From Hygrophila difformis (taxonomy: Eukaryota; Streptophyta; Magnoliopsida; Lamiales; Acanthaceae): a DNA stretch of 64,000 bases. A model generated the notes under the pieces. It worked only from the letters and a program-made list of their open reading frames with translations. It ran no database searches and was not told the DNA's origin. The translations under genes and the position numbers were made by a program. Positions 10,641-23,575 of this stretch are shown in pieces (positions within the stretch are counted from its first letter, which is position 1; the number at the start of each line of letters is the position of its first letter). The stretch spans positions 54,216,915 through 54,280,914 of the forward strand of contig JAOANR010000006.1 in NCBI GenBank assembly GCA_030278955.1, in the 5' to 3' direction.

Positions 10641-11662
10641 CCAATACATGAGTGCCATTGTTTAAAAAGAATACATATTTTTACCGACACATGAGTGTCA
10701 ATATTTAAAAAGAATGTATTACAGGAGAGTGAGTAACAGATATTAGAGTTGTCAACACCTTAAAATTTATCCACATATATGCCTACACTTATAATAAATA
10801 AAAATAATTCAATATACTTCCCACCTTATATTCCTCGATCCAAAAATATCATATGTACACGTACACAGTTCACAACCTTAAAATAAACCCGAATATTTTC
10901 CAATAGTAAATTAGTGTTAACCTTTATTTTCTATTTTTTTTTTAGTGGTTCTATCATCTATGAATTGCCCTGATTTCTTGAATGTTCATTTTTCAAATGT
11001 GCCAAATTATAATCGTTTTCTTCGCCAAAAAAAAATTATAATCGTTTTAGTTACATTTTTTTTCTTTTAAATTTATTGGTATAGTTATATAACCACAACA
11101 ATTACCAAACACATAATAAATAGACGCAATAAAAGGCGTCCACTGATACTGAAATTCGATTGAATCATTGAAGATTTACTCTAGCATAATTCCTTATGTA
11201 ACATAAAGTTTATATATTTATTAATTTAACTTCTTTTTTTTTTTAAAAAAAAAAATCTGATAACAAATGTAAGACATATAGAGAAGATGTAATAATATTA
11301 TAGAGACAGGGAAAGGGATCTGTGTTGACGAGGTATGATGCTGTATTTAGTCTCACCACACGACAATTTGCTAAGCTTATATTGATTGCCCATGTTTGTG
11401 GTTGCATTGCCATTCCCTCAATTTGTTTCCTCACATTGCCCTACGCCCCTACCCACACTCCCATTTTAATTATTTATTAGTACAATATTCATAAGTTTGA
11501 TATTATATTTTCAATTAGTTGGGTGTCCAAAAAATGTTAACCACAGAACAGCAGCTTGAAATAGCTGGATTTATCATATCATATTATTACTAAATTAAAA
11601 CATACTTTTCCTGGCTGGAATTGAACTAGAAAGCAATACTCGGAGAAGATATATATGTCGGA

Positions 11663-12911
11663 ATGATTAACGAGTAGTGCTACTCGAACTCGACTCGGCA
11701 CTTGACTCGAAAAAAGCTCGACTCGTACTCGAAAAATTCGAGTCGAGTCGAGTATCGAGCTCAAGCTCGAGTAGAAGAATATGATACTCGTCGAGTATCG
11801 AGTACTCGTCGAGTAGTCGAGTCGAGTTGAGTCGAGTCGAGTACTCGTTTATTAATTAATTTTACTATATTTTGTTTTATATTTAAAAATTCTCCTCATT
11901 CTCACAAGTCCATTACCTATTCTCACAAGCCCATATCAATAATTATAATTAAAATGTTCTAAGCCCATTACCTATTCTCACAAGCCCATATCAATATTTT
12001 TGTTTTCTCTATCCATTTATGGATTCATCAATTTTTTCATATGCTTTGAAAAAAATCAATTTCCTCATATACCACCCTATCATCCCAGTAAGTTTTTTTT
12101 TATTGGCATTTGAGATTCCATATCAATAATTATAATTGGAATATTCTAAGTAATTGACGGAACATATTATTTTACTCACAAATTTAGATTGATATATTTT
12201 TTTATTTAGTGTAGTATGTTTCTATTGCCATGGGCTTTTTAATATGCCTTTTTGTCGCAATCCAATTTTTTAAACCAATTAAAATCATACTCATCACAAA
12301 TGATTGATGTCTTTTTGGCTACTGTGTAAAAAAAATGTTTAGAATAAACAAAAAAAATGTGCTTGTGTGTAAGGTGTATGTTTTAAATTAGGAATAAATA
12401 ATTGTAATTTTATTTAAATGAATATGATCTTTTGTTTGGCTTCTATTGATAATGAATAAAATTAATCAATCAAACTAGTAATACTTCTTTCGTTCTTGAA
12501 TAAATGCAACATGTTGAAATATGACACTGTTCACACAAACACTTTGACTTAAAGTTTTATCATAGTTATACAAGTTAAAATATAGCCAAGTGAGATATTG
12601 TTATATTCATCTCGTCGTGTAGTTTTTTAATATCGAACTTTTAGAATTTTTACTTGTACCGAAATTGAGTTATTAATGATTTAAAATGTGCATTGGACTG
12701 CGTGCTGGGTGGATCCGTAGCACTTATAAAAAAACAGAGGAAGTTTAAGGGGCCTAATCCAGAAAAAAAAAATTCAAGCTACTCGAGCTCGAGCTCGAAC
12801 TCGATGATACTCGAGCTCGAGCTCGAGCTCGAGCTCGAGTAATAATATTTCCCGTCAAGTCAAGCTCAAGTAGTTAACTACTCGGGCTCGACTCGACTCG
12901 GTATCACCCCT
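11663..12911. mobile_element. hAT-like element with TCGAG palindrome arrays
   Basis: Flanked by the exact 8-bp repeat ATGTCGGA (11655-11662 and 12912-12919), as expected for hAT. The right terminus read inward is TAGGGGTGATACCGAG, a common plant hAT end; the left terminus is diverged. Both subterminal regions (11668-11845 and 12775-12900) are dense in CTCGAGCTCGAG/ACTCGACTCGAG palindromes. The centre has a direct duplication of a CCCATTACCTATTCTCACAAG phrase near 11905-11990 and a nested Stowaway MITE. No transposase. Confidence 0.65.
12482..12745. mobile_element. Stowaway-like MITE (copy 2), nested
   Basis: A 264-bp copy of the MITE seen at 1985: TACTTCTTTCGTTCTTG at the left and AACAGAGGAAGTT at the right, with shared interior phrases (AAGTGAGAT, TTTTTACTTGTACCGAAATT). 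It lies inside the hAT-like element, so it is younger. Confidence 0.75.
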
Positions 12912-13102
12912 ATGTCGGATAATGGGTACACAAGAATTACTGTATTTGGTTAAATTTGGGAAGGAAACAATGATGTGCTAGCTAGGAAAGCACCAAGTCT
13001 TATGTTATTGTCATTACAGAAGAAAGATAATAGTATATAGTAAAGTCGTTTCATGTCTATGACGATAGAATTTGGATAAATACTTTTGCAAGATTGTGCC
13101 TT

Positions 13103-13765
13103 TGTTATTGCGGCTTGGGAGTAACGCTTAATCTTCTAGACGGAGCTAGACGGAGCTTTCAAGACTAAAGGCGGGACAAGGACAGTCCCATTGAATGCTA
13201 GGAAATAGAGCATCGCGAAAAATAAAGTAAAGTAAATGCAGGAAATCAATAAAAAAAGCATTAAATAAAATAATAAAGAAAAGTAAAGTACTGGAAAGTA
13301 AAGACATTGTATTAAATTTGAATTGGTTGAGGAACCTCGATTACATCGTGATTTCTAGTATTTATACAATGCTTGGTGCTCATTCGTGAAGAGGCACCGG
13401 TTGGGGAAGGGACAAGATTTCAAAATTTAAACTAAGTCCTCCCCACCTTTATTCTTTGTCTGGCGCGGATAAAGCTTCCGCGAGGATAAAGAACATTCCT
13501 TCTGCTTCGGGGTGATGTCACCTCGTAAAGTTTCGGAATCGTCTCCTGAGACATGTGGTACTCGGGCTTTTAATGTGCTCGGGTCTCGCTTTCTCTGGAT
13601 TGCACCTTTATTCGGATAGATGGCTTGCTCGGGATGACACTCCATCGGGGTCCATGGGCTAGTCTTGGACTGTCTTTCCCCTCTCAAACCTGACAATTGG
13701 GCCCTTATGCAATTGGGTCTGGATATGTATGTGGGCTGGATTAACTAGTTTTTTACGTGTTAACA
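13103..13765 (-). repeat. 3' LTR of the Tat-like element
   Basis: Pairs with 33443-34094 through long shared phrases (TAAAGCTTCCGCGAGGATAA, GATGACACTCCATCGGGG, TTACATCGTGATTTCTAG). Many scattered differences indicate an old insertion. On the minus strand it starts TGTTAACACG. Confidence 0.9.
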
Positions 13766-13790
13766 AATTGCCCCCTTTTTCAACCAACAT
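13766..13790 (-). other. Polypurine tract next to the 3' LTR
   Basis: The minus strand reads GAAAAAGGGGGCAATT immediately before the TGTTAACACG LTR start, the expected plus-strand primer site for reverse transcription. Confidence 0.65.
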
Positions 13791-14045
13791 GGTCCGATTT
13801 CAAGCCCTTTTGTTGAAAAAGTAGTTTCCACTGAGTCGATTGCCGTCTTTTCAACTTCTCCTCTCGATCGTGTCTTGTGTAACGGGCGCCAAATGAGGAG
13901 ATATAAACGGATTTTATGAAAACTAACCTCGGTATGTTTTCAAAAATCCTTTCCTGTCTGTTCTTCTTCCATATTCGTAGCCCCCAATTTCTTACTTGAA
14001 ACCGTAGATCGCGTAAACGCAGCGAGTAGAAATCGAGCCCAACCT

Positions 14046-16567
14046 TGATGAAAGTGATGATTTTTTCACCCAGCTAGTTCATCCTGGCAGGTCGGCGGAC
14101 GTTATTCCTCTCTCTGATCCTCCAGAAGTTCCGATTTTGGCCGCTCGAGATGCCAACCAGGTCTTGAGACCTTTCTACCGCTTCCTCGTCGAGGCGGGTG
14201 AGTATGAACTGGTGAGAAAATATACTAACACCCGGAAAGAAGTGATTATTTGTCCAGGCATAGAACGTAGGGACCAGATTGCGAGGCCAATTATGACAAC
14301 GCCTGATGATGCCCAATTGTCGCCCAAATGGACTGAGCGTATGCTGCTTCATCGTGATGACTAATGGAAGCGACAGGCTATGGACAGAGCCATCCATTTC
14401 TCGGGGTACGCCCACCTTCGTCCCTATTCTCATTTTATTCCAGCTATCTTGACTTTCTAGAATCCCATGGTAAACTGCTTTATGTTTAAGCAAGGTTTAT
14501 GTGTACGACTCTGTTAGATGTAGTGATGCTGGCCTGTCTCCCGGTGGTTGGAGATGAGGCTAATATTGAACCTTTGCAACTTCCCTCATATTGGGCGGGC
14601 ATGCATAATCCCTCCTGGACCAATTTTATTATGGTAAATGTAGTATGAGATTTTCCTTCCTCTGATAAAGAACATATCGCCTTTCTGCTTTATTGGCTGA
14701 ATCATTTTGTAATTGCATCCCAAAGCAAAGCGGTAAATGGGTTTTTTTTTTTTTTTTTTTCCAATGGCTTATATGTTCGCGACGGGTGAAAAGTTGAACA
14801 TCGGAGCCTTTTTCCTAGCCCAATTGTATTTTAGTCTAAGTAGGTTTACAAGGGCGGCCAGGGCTAATAAGTTAAATGTCGTGTCTCGGCTTGTCGGGCC
14901 ATTCTGGTTCTTTGAAGCCCGGTTCCAATTGTATTTCCCCTCTTGTTTCTCGGGTATTGTCCCGGCAGTTGTGCCTCACTCTATAGCCTTAAGTGAGGCC
15001 ATTTCTTAGAACACCAGGTCAGAGAAGCAACTCACGAACCTGGTATTAGGGATAGCTAAGTATGTGCGATCGACATGTAATTTCTTTGCGTATCTATATA
15101 TGATCACTTAGCTTCCTACCCGTTCTAGGCCGATCCGAGCATTAAGTATCCTTTTGATGTTCCCATAAAAGGTAATGACCTAACCCTCTCATGGGAATCA
15201 ATTGTCAAGCCCCGTCTTATCGTACCCATGAAGAGGAATAATCGGTGATAAGAGCGCAAGTCTACTGCCGCACTTCCTATCACGTCAATTGGGCTGCGGA
15301 AAGGGTATTCCACGAATGATACATCAGAGTCATCTTACCCAAGGATTTCCAAGGGATGTTAAACAGCCGGTGGTCCATTCTGAAATCATGTTGTTCCATC
15401 TGCGGCTACAGACATACTTGAGGAAAAACCAGTTAACGCCATTCCGCTTGGAGTCCATTGTTCTCCCAGATTTTGAGGAATGGTACCCTTCGGTTTGGGC
15501 ATCCTTCCGACTAAATTCGGAGATCCTCAATCATCTATATGACATGAATGAAACTGAATCAGGGCTTAGGAGGAAGCAGCCCCAGTTGACTATTCGGGAA
15601 CCTTTGCGGGGTGCTAGTGGGTCTCGTCCCGTTCAAGGAGATGATGGTCAGAAAAAGAAGGGCAGATCTGTCTCTAAGGCCATTACCTCTCCCGAAGGAA
15701 AGTTGCCCGTGTCCAAACCGTTTCAGGTTGGTTTCCCTTTTTCTGTTTCGATTATCTCCTGCCAGCGTCTTTATTCTCAATTATGCCATTTGCAATATTT
15801 CATAGATGATGAAGGACAAGACATGCTGCCAATTTCCTCGGTTAAGAAGAAAAAGAAAGAACGCTCACATTCTGACTTACTGGCACAAACGAAAGCACAA
15901 AAGCCTGTTATGGCACTATCTTCTCATGTACGGTCTCAGCAACCTTCGCCTTATGAGGATGACCCAGAGCCAACTAAAACTCTGACTTTGAGTCGATCAC
16001 GGCATCGTAAGGGTATGTACCATTTAGAATTTGGCTTACTCTATCTCCTGTCGTAATACCCTTTCCCGGTTTCTTTTGGATGAACCAACTACTAGCAGTT
16101 CCTCCCAAGCCAGGATAGGCCTCGACAGATCCATCTTATCTTGTCCATTGGTAATGTTAAGATTCTTGATGGCACCTATCTTGTCATTTTTATCTATTAA
16201 ATCATCTGCTATTTTCCTTGGCATAGGTGGCACCGACTTTTAGGCCTGCCCGAGGCATCGATGTGTTACAAGCTATGTCATGGGATTCTGAGGAGGACGT
16301 CCCCGTGTCTAGGCCGGTTATTCTAGCAACCGTCTCTGTGCCGAGTCAGCAGGTACTTAGCTTGTTATATCCAATGATTCGTGATGCGTTTCTCGTTTTG
16401 CAGCCTAATTTTACTTTTCAGGCCTTTTTCAGATCATTGGAAGCCAATTTAGTTGACGGTTCATCACGTGCCATAGTGGAAGAAAGCCCTACAGATATTG
16501 TAAGTTTTTCCTCTTCCTTGTTGGCTAGGGAAATTGGTCATGTAATAGCCCTAACCTTCCGCGTCTT
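14046..16567 (+). pseudogene. Plant mobile domain (PMD)-type antisense ORF, N-terminal and central part
   Basis: Plus-strand blocks translate to a plant-mobile-domain-like protein: an N-terminal part with NQVLRPFYRFLVEAGEYELV, a block with VMLACLPVVGDEANIEP (PMD-type L..V..L..LPV.G), then FFLAQLYFSLSRFT and a lysine-rich linker (KKKKKERS). GT-AG introns are visible at 15727-15805, 16013-16226 and perhaps 16353-16403, with a further donor at 16500. Stops (for example after LLHRDD at 14363) and a poly(T) tract near 14741-14760 interrupt it. It runs antisense to the retrotransposon and is broken at 16567 by the solo LTR insertion; the rest continues at 28522. The role of such TE-borne PMD ORFs is unknown; a nuclear or silencing-related function is inferred from host PMD proteins (MAIN/MAIL). 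Confidence 0.6.
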
Positions 16568-17995
16568 TGAAACGTTTGACAATTTCCACCATCAGTATTT
16601 TAAAAGAAAATATAATTAATCCCAGTTTACTTTTATTTTGTGAAACCAATTTATGAAGTTGGAGTTGGGATTAGGGATATATTTATATGTTGTCAAGTTT
16701 TTATTTACACGACTGAAGAAACTGTGGCGCGAAAGTGCACTTAAAAAATTGCAGTAATTTATAGGTAAGACCAGATTGTTCACTGGAGGATGTGCGATAG
16801 AAGCATGGCCCATATCGTTTTATAAGATTTTCCACTCGGTTACTCGATACAAGTTTGTGTTTTGACTATCAACTACTTGACATAATTTAATCTAAGTTAT
16901 AAAAGCAAATAAAATTATTCTACAAAGCATATTAAAATTATTCTAGAAAGCAGATAAATTTATTCTAGGAAAGCGATTAAATTTATTTTAAGAAAGCAAT
17001 TAAATTATTCTAAAAAAGCGGTAAAAGTTATACTACACTATCTATCGTTAATCGAGAAAGCATATTTAAAATGTGACAGAAGGGACATGAAGAAAAGAAT
17101 AAAGATTCGACAAGATTCAGATGAAACACAATTAAACTTCCAATTTGTTATGCAAATGTTTGTCTGGGATAATCCTTTCAGTTAGCTAACTCTCATGCTT
17201 TCTATACAATGCTCCCCTTAACAGACAGATACCTAGAGTAAGACTTTACATGTTCTTAAGAAAACATAATCTAAGATACCGCAAACCCGTAACTCCCCAT
17301 GCAATGGTATGTTACTTATCTGTGGTGGACAAGCAACACCGGACAAATCATTATCTGAGATGCCAAGTACTCATATCATTCCCCCGGTCACACCCAAAGA
17401 TTCAATTAAAGCCTCGAACTATTCCATAACTCTTAAACCTTATATACGATGGACAACCTCTATACCATCCGAGTGACCTCTATACAAGCATTTAAAAGAA
17501 AGCGGTAAGGAAAGAAATAAAGAACTCATTTAAAATTCTATCGCTCGGAAGTTTTAAAAGCATCTCATTCCATTCCCACAGTCTTGGTGATCGGATGCAG
17601 ATCCAGAATTCCCAAACACCCGCAAGCCTCTCGAAGTGCTTACGGACATCTAGGTGGTTATGAGATACAAACTAAAGAAACAGACTAATAAATTAGTATG
17701 TTCCGGGTGTACTCACTTAAGACTCTAATCTAGTCTTCGGCAGAGGGTTGATAGTAGTTGAAACAATACTCAACCCTACCTTAGAATATAACCAAGGCCT
17801 ATATGTTTTTCTCTAGTATAATTTATCACATCTCATCATAATCAAGTGGTCTCTGAATTAGTGCATATATCTAATACCAGATTTCCAACACACAGAAATT
17901 TTGGAAAACAATTGGTGATGAAAACAATTCCCTATAAGACATGTACTAAACTTTCATTTAAAACGCAGATCCTTTCAGTCTAGATGAGACCTAAT

Positions 17996-18660
17996 TAGGG
18001 GTGAAAACGGGAGGGATACGAGCGGATAGTACTCATCCTGTATTCTATCCCATATTTTTTCGTCGAATACGGAATCGAATAGGAATAGGCCGGATACAAA
18101 TACGAATTCGAATATTTCGGGAAACGAATACGAGACGGATTCAGAATTTAACTCGGATAATCTTATAATTTTTAAAATTCATTTTTTTTTTTATAATTTT
18201 TTAAGAGAAATAGGAATATACTCCAAGATCATTAGTTATTTCGTAGACATGTAAATAAACATCACTATAAGATGTTACGTACTCCACTATAGTTTAGATG
18301 CAAAGAACCTAATGATGTAGTTGAGTTGATTAATATGATTTGATTTAATTAATTCCATATCGCTTTCAAACTTTTGATTAGATTTATACATATAGTATTA
18401 CTTATTTATTTTATAATTAATATAATACATTATAATATACATATATAAATATATATAAATTTCCGGATATTCGGATAGAAAACACGGATAATATCCGCAT
18501 GATATCCGGATTTTTCGGATACGGGCGGATATTTGTAATGCCATATCCAGTCCCGTATCCACCAAATATCCGCTGGATATAAAAATTCGAATTCGGATTC
18601 GAATATAATCGAATACGGCATCGGATCGGATGAGAATTATCGATCCCACTTTCACCCCTA
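17996..18660. mobile_element. hAT-type MITE with identifiable empty site
   Basis: A 665-bp element with ends TAGGGGTGAAAACGGG and CCCACTTTCACCCCTA. Flanks GACCTAAT (17988-17995) and TACGTAAT (18661-18668) agree at 6 of 8 bases. The homologous LTR at about 41650-41665 reads GAGACCTAATCGCTGACTC without the element, giving an empty-site comparison. The interior is rich in GAATTCGAAT and GGATATCC-like short palindromes. Confidence 0.75.
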
Positions 18661-20399
18661 TACGTAATTGCTGACTTTGCTTCTAGTTCCCAAAATCAAC
18701 CCCAATCGTATATGAATTAGTCATAACTGTGGAATTTATCCCTTACTCAGATCCGGATTTCGTAAATGAATTTTTGTTCGAAATTTAGTATGAGACATCT
18801 ATTTTAAATCAAGACTCATATGTTAAAGGGAAGGATCCCAAAATAGTTTTACCACAATTTACATAATATTATCCTGCATAGTTTAATATAAAATTTAAAA
18901 TTAAACTATCTCAAAATATATGGTGGGGTTAGACAGAATTTGTTACACAAAAAGGAAATAGCCATGAGGTAGGAGGAATTCAAAGACCATTTTATTTTCG
19001 CTAAAAAGATGACAAAAATAATTAGGTAGACTGCAAACATCGGCAGTCCAGTTCCCAACTATTTCAAGATGGTGTGATTTTAGACAGCAAAAAAGCCTTA
19101 CATGATAGTGATCGCTATCATAGACTCATACTGTCTGTGATGTCAGAGAAAAACCTACATATTTCTTCATTGTAATACTTCTTAAATAATGTTGAGATTC
19201 ATCTTTTGGCTACAGATCAAGTCTAGTGCCATTGTTTGTACTGAGCTTTCGGCAAACCCAAACTTGGAGATTGCATTCGAGGCCCTTGAGTGGAGTTGGT
19301 GATAACACTCACGGGGACTGTCCAAGGCATTCCATTGTTACCCACGCTTGATTTAACAACATCAGTGGAGAGGATTGCTTTACAGGTTTCGCCTAGGGAA
19401 ACTCAAAGAGGTTGGCTTTGGGGAGTTGAAGTTAGGTGGGAGAAGGTCTACACCAAAACAGGGATGTTTTGGTCATCACAACTATCTGCTTCAGGATTGG
19501 TGTCCCTGCAGGGTTCAGTCTAAGCGTTTTTTGCCGGAGCTTCCACCAGCCACAGTTCAGACCATGCAAAATAACGAGTAGCAATTAATATACAAATGAA
19601 GAGTTAATCTTATCCCGGTGAAGAGACCTTTTGTCGACAATGATTTGTAGTATTTCTTACCATCTGCTTCACACAAACACGGATAAAGACCAAAATAAAT
19701 TAAAGACAATGTTTTTTGGATTATAAAGATAAAAAGAAAAATCATCTTGTATGAGGTATGGAATATATTTCATAATTTCTCTTTATGCTATAAACAATCC
19801 TTCATTCCATAATTAATTGATTGTTATAATACAGAATGTATAATTAGATCATAAGAGTTTCGATTTTTTTATTTATTTTTTATATAAATCTTTTAATGGA
19901 ATTGAACAAAAAGCTTCATACAAAATTAATTCTTGATTAAGATCATTGGATTTTAACCTCAAAATATTGGTATAAAAGTTCAATTAATTAAGCGATGAGG
20001 TGGAAAAATAATTATTTGGCAGTAAAAGTATCTCTTGTGTTGAGACCCAAATGTTCTTGAACAAGGGACTCTTCATGCAAAAGAGAAAAATAAAAATAGA
20101 AAAACAAAAAAAAAATAAAATATAATATTTAAAAAAGTAACCCTTGCGATGAAAGAGGTTGCGTTGAAAGAGGTGGGCATGCGCCGGAAATGGAGGGTCT
20201 CGACTCAAATAAGGTGATAGAATTTGATTTGGCCGCCGTTATATGCCCACAAAACATCTTAGGGGCACCCAAATTAGTAGTAATAACTCATAAATACCCC
20301 TAACTTGGCAGGACGGAGGATTGGGGCATATTTCGTAAGGATTGGGGGCAGAAGTTTGTAAATTTTTTTATGTTTCTTATTTTATTTTTTTAGTTTTAG

Positions 20400-20645
20400 T
20401 TGTTGTCGGCCATCCATGATCGATGGGTAGAACTCTCAATGGCCACAGATGGCCGCTCCATAAAAGAATGGAACGGCCACGGATGGCCGTGAGTGCCGTG
20501 AGTGGAGTGCTATTTCATTACAGTAAACGGCCAGACATGGCCCTTTGAATATATAGGACATGGCCGTTTGAATATATAGAGCATCGGCCAGTGCTCGCCG
20601 ATCGTGTCTCTACTGTCTCTAGCCAAACGGCCAGGTCTGGCCGTT
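20400..20645. repeat. Array of AACGGCCA...TGGCCGTT hairpins, left side
   Basis: Several short hairpins with 7-9 bp stems and 3-6 nt loops: ACGGCCACGGATGGCCGT, AACGGCCAGACATGGCC, AACGGCCAGGTCTGGCCGTT. A mirror array lies near the right end of the same element (23360-23560), where the core is partly changed to AACGTCCA/TGGACGTT. Confidence 0.7.
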
Positions 20646-20759
20646 GATTTTTTTTTCTTTTTGATTCTGTTTAATTGTTTCCTTTCTTGTAGCATAATCA
20701 CATACCATCAAGCAGGGAGAGTATTGCCCATGGTAACAACGAATTAAGCTTGGATGTTA

Positions 20760-21325
20760 AACCTGCTGATTAATCCGACCTATTTCTCACAGATGAATAG
20801 TTTGACAGTAGGGATAGTTTGGTTCAACTTGTTCGGAAAATCGCGACCGCTCATCAAATGATAGTTATTGTTCAGGGTCGAATATTGAAACGGCAAAAAA
20901 AAAGAGTCGGGTTTTCATAGGGTGCGAACAAGGTGGTGATTATCGGAAGCATAAAGATAAGAAGAATAGATTCGACCCTTCCGTTGATGAAGTGAAGAGT
21001 GACGAGGATAGTGAAAAATCAAGTAAAAAGAGGAATGTATGCACCCGAAAATGTTTAGGCCCAATTTTAATAAGGGGCTAACAAAAAGGCATTAAGGGCA
21101 TTGGGATTTGAATGTTGTGAGTGGTGTGCACAATTATTCTCTTGCCAACTATCTAGATGGGCATCAATATATCGGGACGTTGACGAAGGAGGAAGAAGAG
21201 TTTGTGGTTCGTTTGCCGCGAATGAAAGTGCAACCAAAAATCATATTTCAACAACTTCGAGCATATTTCCCGAGGAACATCTCAACCATGAGGACATTAT
21301 ATAATGCGAGGGTGAAATAATAGAA
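20760..21325 (+). pseudogene. MULE transposase N-terminal fragment
   Basis: The best-preserved part (21108-21317) translates to VVSGVHNYSLANYLDGHQY followed by LTKEEEEFV, then P..IF.QL and a terminal YNAR. This matches the region upstream of the MULE DDE core in FAR1/MULE-type transposases (HNH.L..YL.GH...GRLT.EE...V...P..IL..L...YNAR). The preceding sequence (20810-21050) includes polylysine and acidic patches in shifted frames. The DDE catalytic core is absent. Frames are broken around 20890-21100. Confidence 0.65.
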
Positions 21326-23170
21326 ATAAAAATGCCACAATAAAAATGTACTCGGTCATCAAATGGTTGCCCCTCGTCGCTAGCGCACCCTACCAGACCA
21401 TGAAGGATCGGCCCCAAAGGAAAATGCCCCACATGGCTGTCGTTGGGATGTTCCAGCACCGCCGTCATCTTGAAGTGTGATATAGGTGCACCGCAATGCA
21501 TTGCCAAGCTCGTGAATAGCACATGCATTTGGTGTAGCATCATATTGCTCCACGTAGGCTGCAGGTACCCACACAACATAGACATGCCAGCATATGGGTC
21601 CACCGTATATGTGCGTAACCGGTTCGCCGGCCGCCCGTGGGGGGCATAGAGATGGTCAGGAGTGCGTCCGATACCACTCCATATATCCATCATCGCACTC
21701 CCATGGTGGCACCGCCAGTCAACCCCGCCGCGAATCGGAGAGCACATTGGCCTCCCAATCATCAAAGAAATCAGCGTGAGTGGAAAAAGAGCCTGTGTCC
21801 GGGGTGTGGGGCTGGCACTCCGGTCAACTCGATACGCATAAGGTATACGGGGATGGTCTGAACATATTCGAACTGGCGTAAGACCTGGTCCGGTAGGTAT
21901 GGCTCATTTACATCCCTGGCAGATATCAATCCCCTAAAGAATGCAATCTCGGGACGTGGAGAGTACTGCCTCATCGTGGTGTACGGATCCCATATAACCT
22001 GAATAAATAACATCATTTATAATTAAGGCACATGCAAACTGAAATGATATATTGAATTAATAAAAATGTCATACCTCCCCTGTAGTGAGCCCATCAACAT
22101 GTGCACGCATAGCTTGTATACGTTCCAAGGTCGGTCCTATTGTCTTATCCGTCCCCACCGGCTGGCCAATTCATATCGAGCGTTGAATGTAGGATTGGGT
22201 GAAGGGTGTGGGAGCGTCGGAAAATGCTCATAAATCCATGCCTGCCACAACAGCACTCAAATGATTTAGTGTTAAACAAGTTACGATGTTAGAACTTTAG
22301 TTATTACTATGTAATTGAAATTGGTACTTCGAGCATAATGGTGAATCCACAAAACCGTGTAGTGGATGAAAGACATGTTGTACCCGACTGATGATAGAGA
22401 TATCCAAGCACCGTTGCACCCCAAGCGTACGTCCTGAATCGAGCCATATCACATAAATAGTCCATCCAATAAAGCTGCACAATATTCCCACTCTTGTCAG
22501 GAAATACTGTGGTGCAAAAAATGTACATAATATAAGCTCTGGCACAACCCAGTCATCTATCAGGATCTTGCGATGTCATGTCGCTGATGAAGTATTCCTT
22601 CAACCATGTCATGCTCAGTGACACCCCATAATTGCCACCCATCTCTTCCACAACAACCTGCACTGGAATCCGAAAAAATTTAGCAACATCAGCAGCAGAT
22701 ATACTCTCCGACCTCTCCGTCAGTGGGGCATCACCGGTAACCACTAGTCCTGTAAGGAAGTAACTTTATCCAGGGTGATAGTCATCTCCCCGAATGGCAT
22801 ATGGAAGCTGTTAGTCTCTACATGCCGCCGCTCGATGAATGCTTGAATGAGTATCTTGTTCGGGTGCAAGTATGAGGCATGCCTCATATTCTGAAGGTTG
22901 GTACCCATCAGATAGCGCCTTCATTCCCTGGAGGAGATGTTGGGTGTGAAGGTCCAAGACTTAAATTTAGGCACATGGTTATGTATCTTAATTGGCTCTC
23001 TCTCCTTGCCCGGGAGTATCGCACATGCGATGTGCGAATCAAACTTGAAATAAGTTTGGAAAATTCTCCTCGTCCGAGCTCGACCGACTACTTGAGTCTT
23101 CTGAATCTGTCATCTGTACAAGCGGACATGGTGATGGTGGAGGGGACTCAGGCTCTAGCTCTGGTATAGC
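21241..23170 (-). pseudogene. MAIN-like plant mobile domain protein, degraded
   Basis: Minus-strand translation shows successive PMD landmarks. Near 22890-22790 are LRHASYLHPNKILIQAFIER and then TNSFHMPFGEMTITLDKV, matching the conserved L..ALVERWRPETHTFH.PFGE.TITL. Next come VVTGDAPL (22744 onward), the ARFRTYAWGATVLGYLY block (about 22445-22400) and, in 21771-22016, the WDPYTTMRQYSPRPEIAFFR and LPDQVLRQFEYVQTIP blocks. The domains are in the correct order but frames change several times. PMD proteins of the MAIN/MAIL type act in silencing and genome stability in plants and are often carried by transposons; this copy lies inside a MULE and is non-functional. Confidence 0.72.
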
Positions 23171-23359
23171 CATAATCCGCATGATAGCCTCGTCAAATGC
23201 AGCCCGACGCCATCGTCTGTATGAGGTCGTCTGTGGTACACGAACGTTTGAGGGAATAACATAATAAATTAATTAACATATGATATAATATGATATAAAG
23301 AATACAAATGCAGAAAAGAAAAGGGAAAAAAAACCAGACCGTGTTGGCAAGCCGATATA

Positions 23360-23575
23360 ACAAACAAACGGCCAGCATTGGCCGTTCGCACACTTTTGCA
23401 AACGTCCAGCACTGGACGTTTGCAAAAGAAGGGCCATGGATGTCCATGGCCGTTCACTGTGATCCCAAAAAATAACGAGAAAGGAACGTCCAACACTTGA
23501 CGTTCCTAATACTATCAAACGTCCATCATAGACGTTTGCCCATCTCCACATACTTCCAGTGGTGGACATTCTCCA
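23360..23575. repeat. Array of AACGTCCA/AACGGCCA hairpins, right side
   Basis: Units include AACGGCCAGCATTGGCCGTT, AAACGTCCAGCACTGGACGT, AACGTCCAACACTTGACGTT and AAACGTCCATCATAGACGTT. Each is a short inverted repeat with a small loop. It mirrors the left array at 20400-20645. Confidence 0.7.

Larger units (their letters stand above)
10016..11654. other. Non-coding stretch between MULE C and the hAT-like element
   Basis: Besides the two SINE-like relics annotated separately, it holds a roughly 40-bp tandem duplication at about 10640-10720 (phrases ACATGAGTGYCA and TTTAAAAAGAAT twice) and AT-rich unassigned sequence. No coding gene recognised. Confidence 0.4.
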
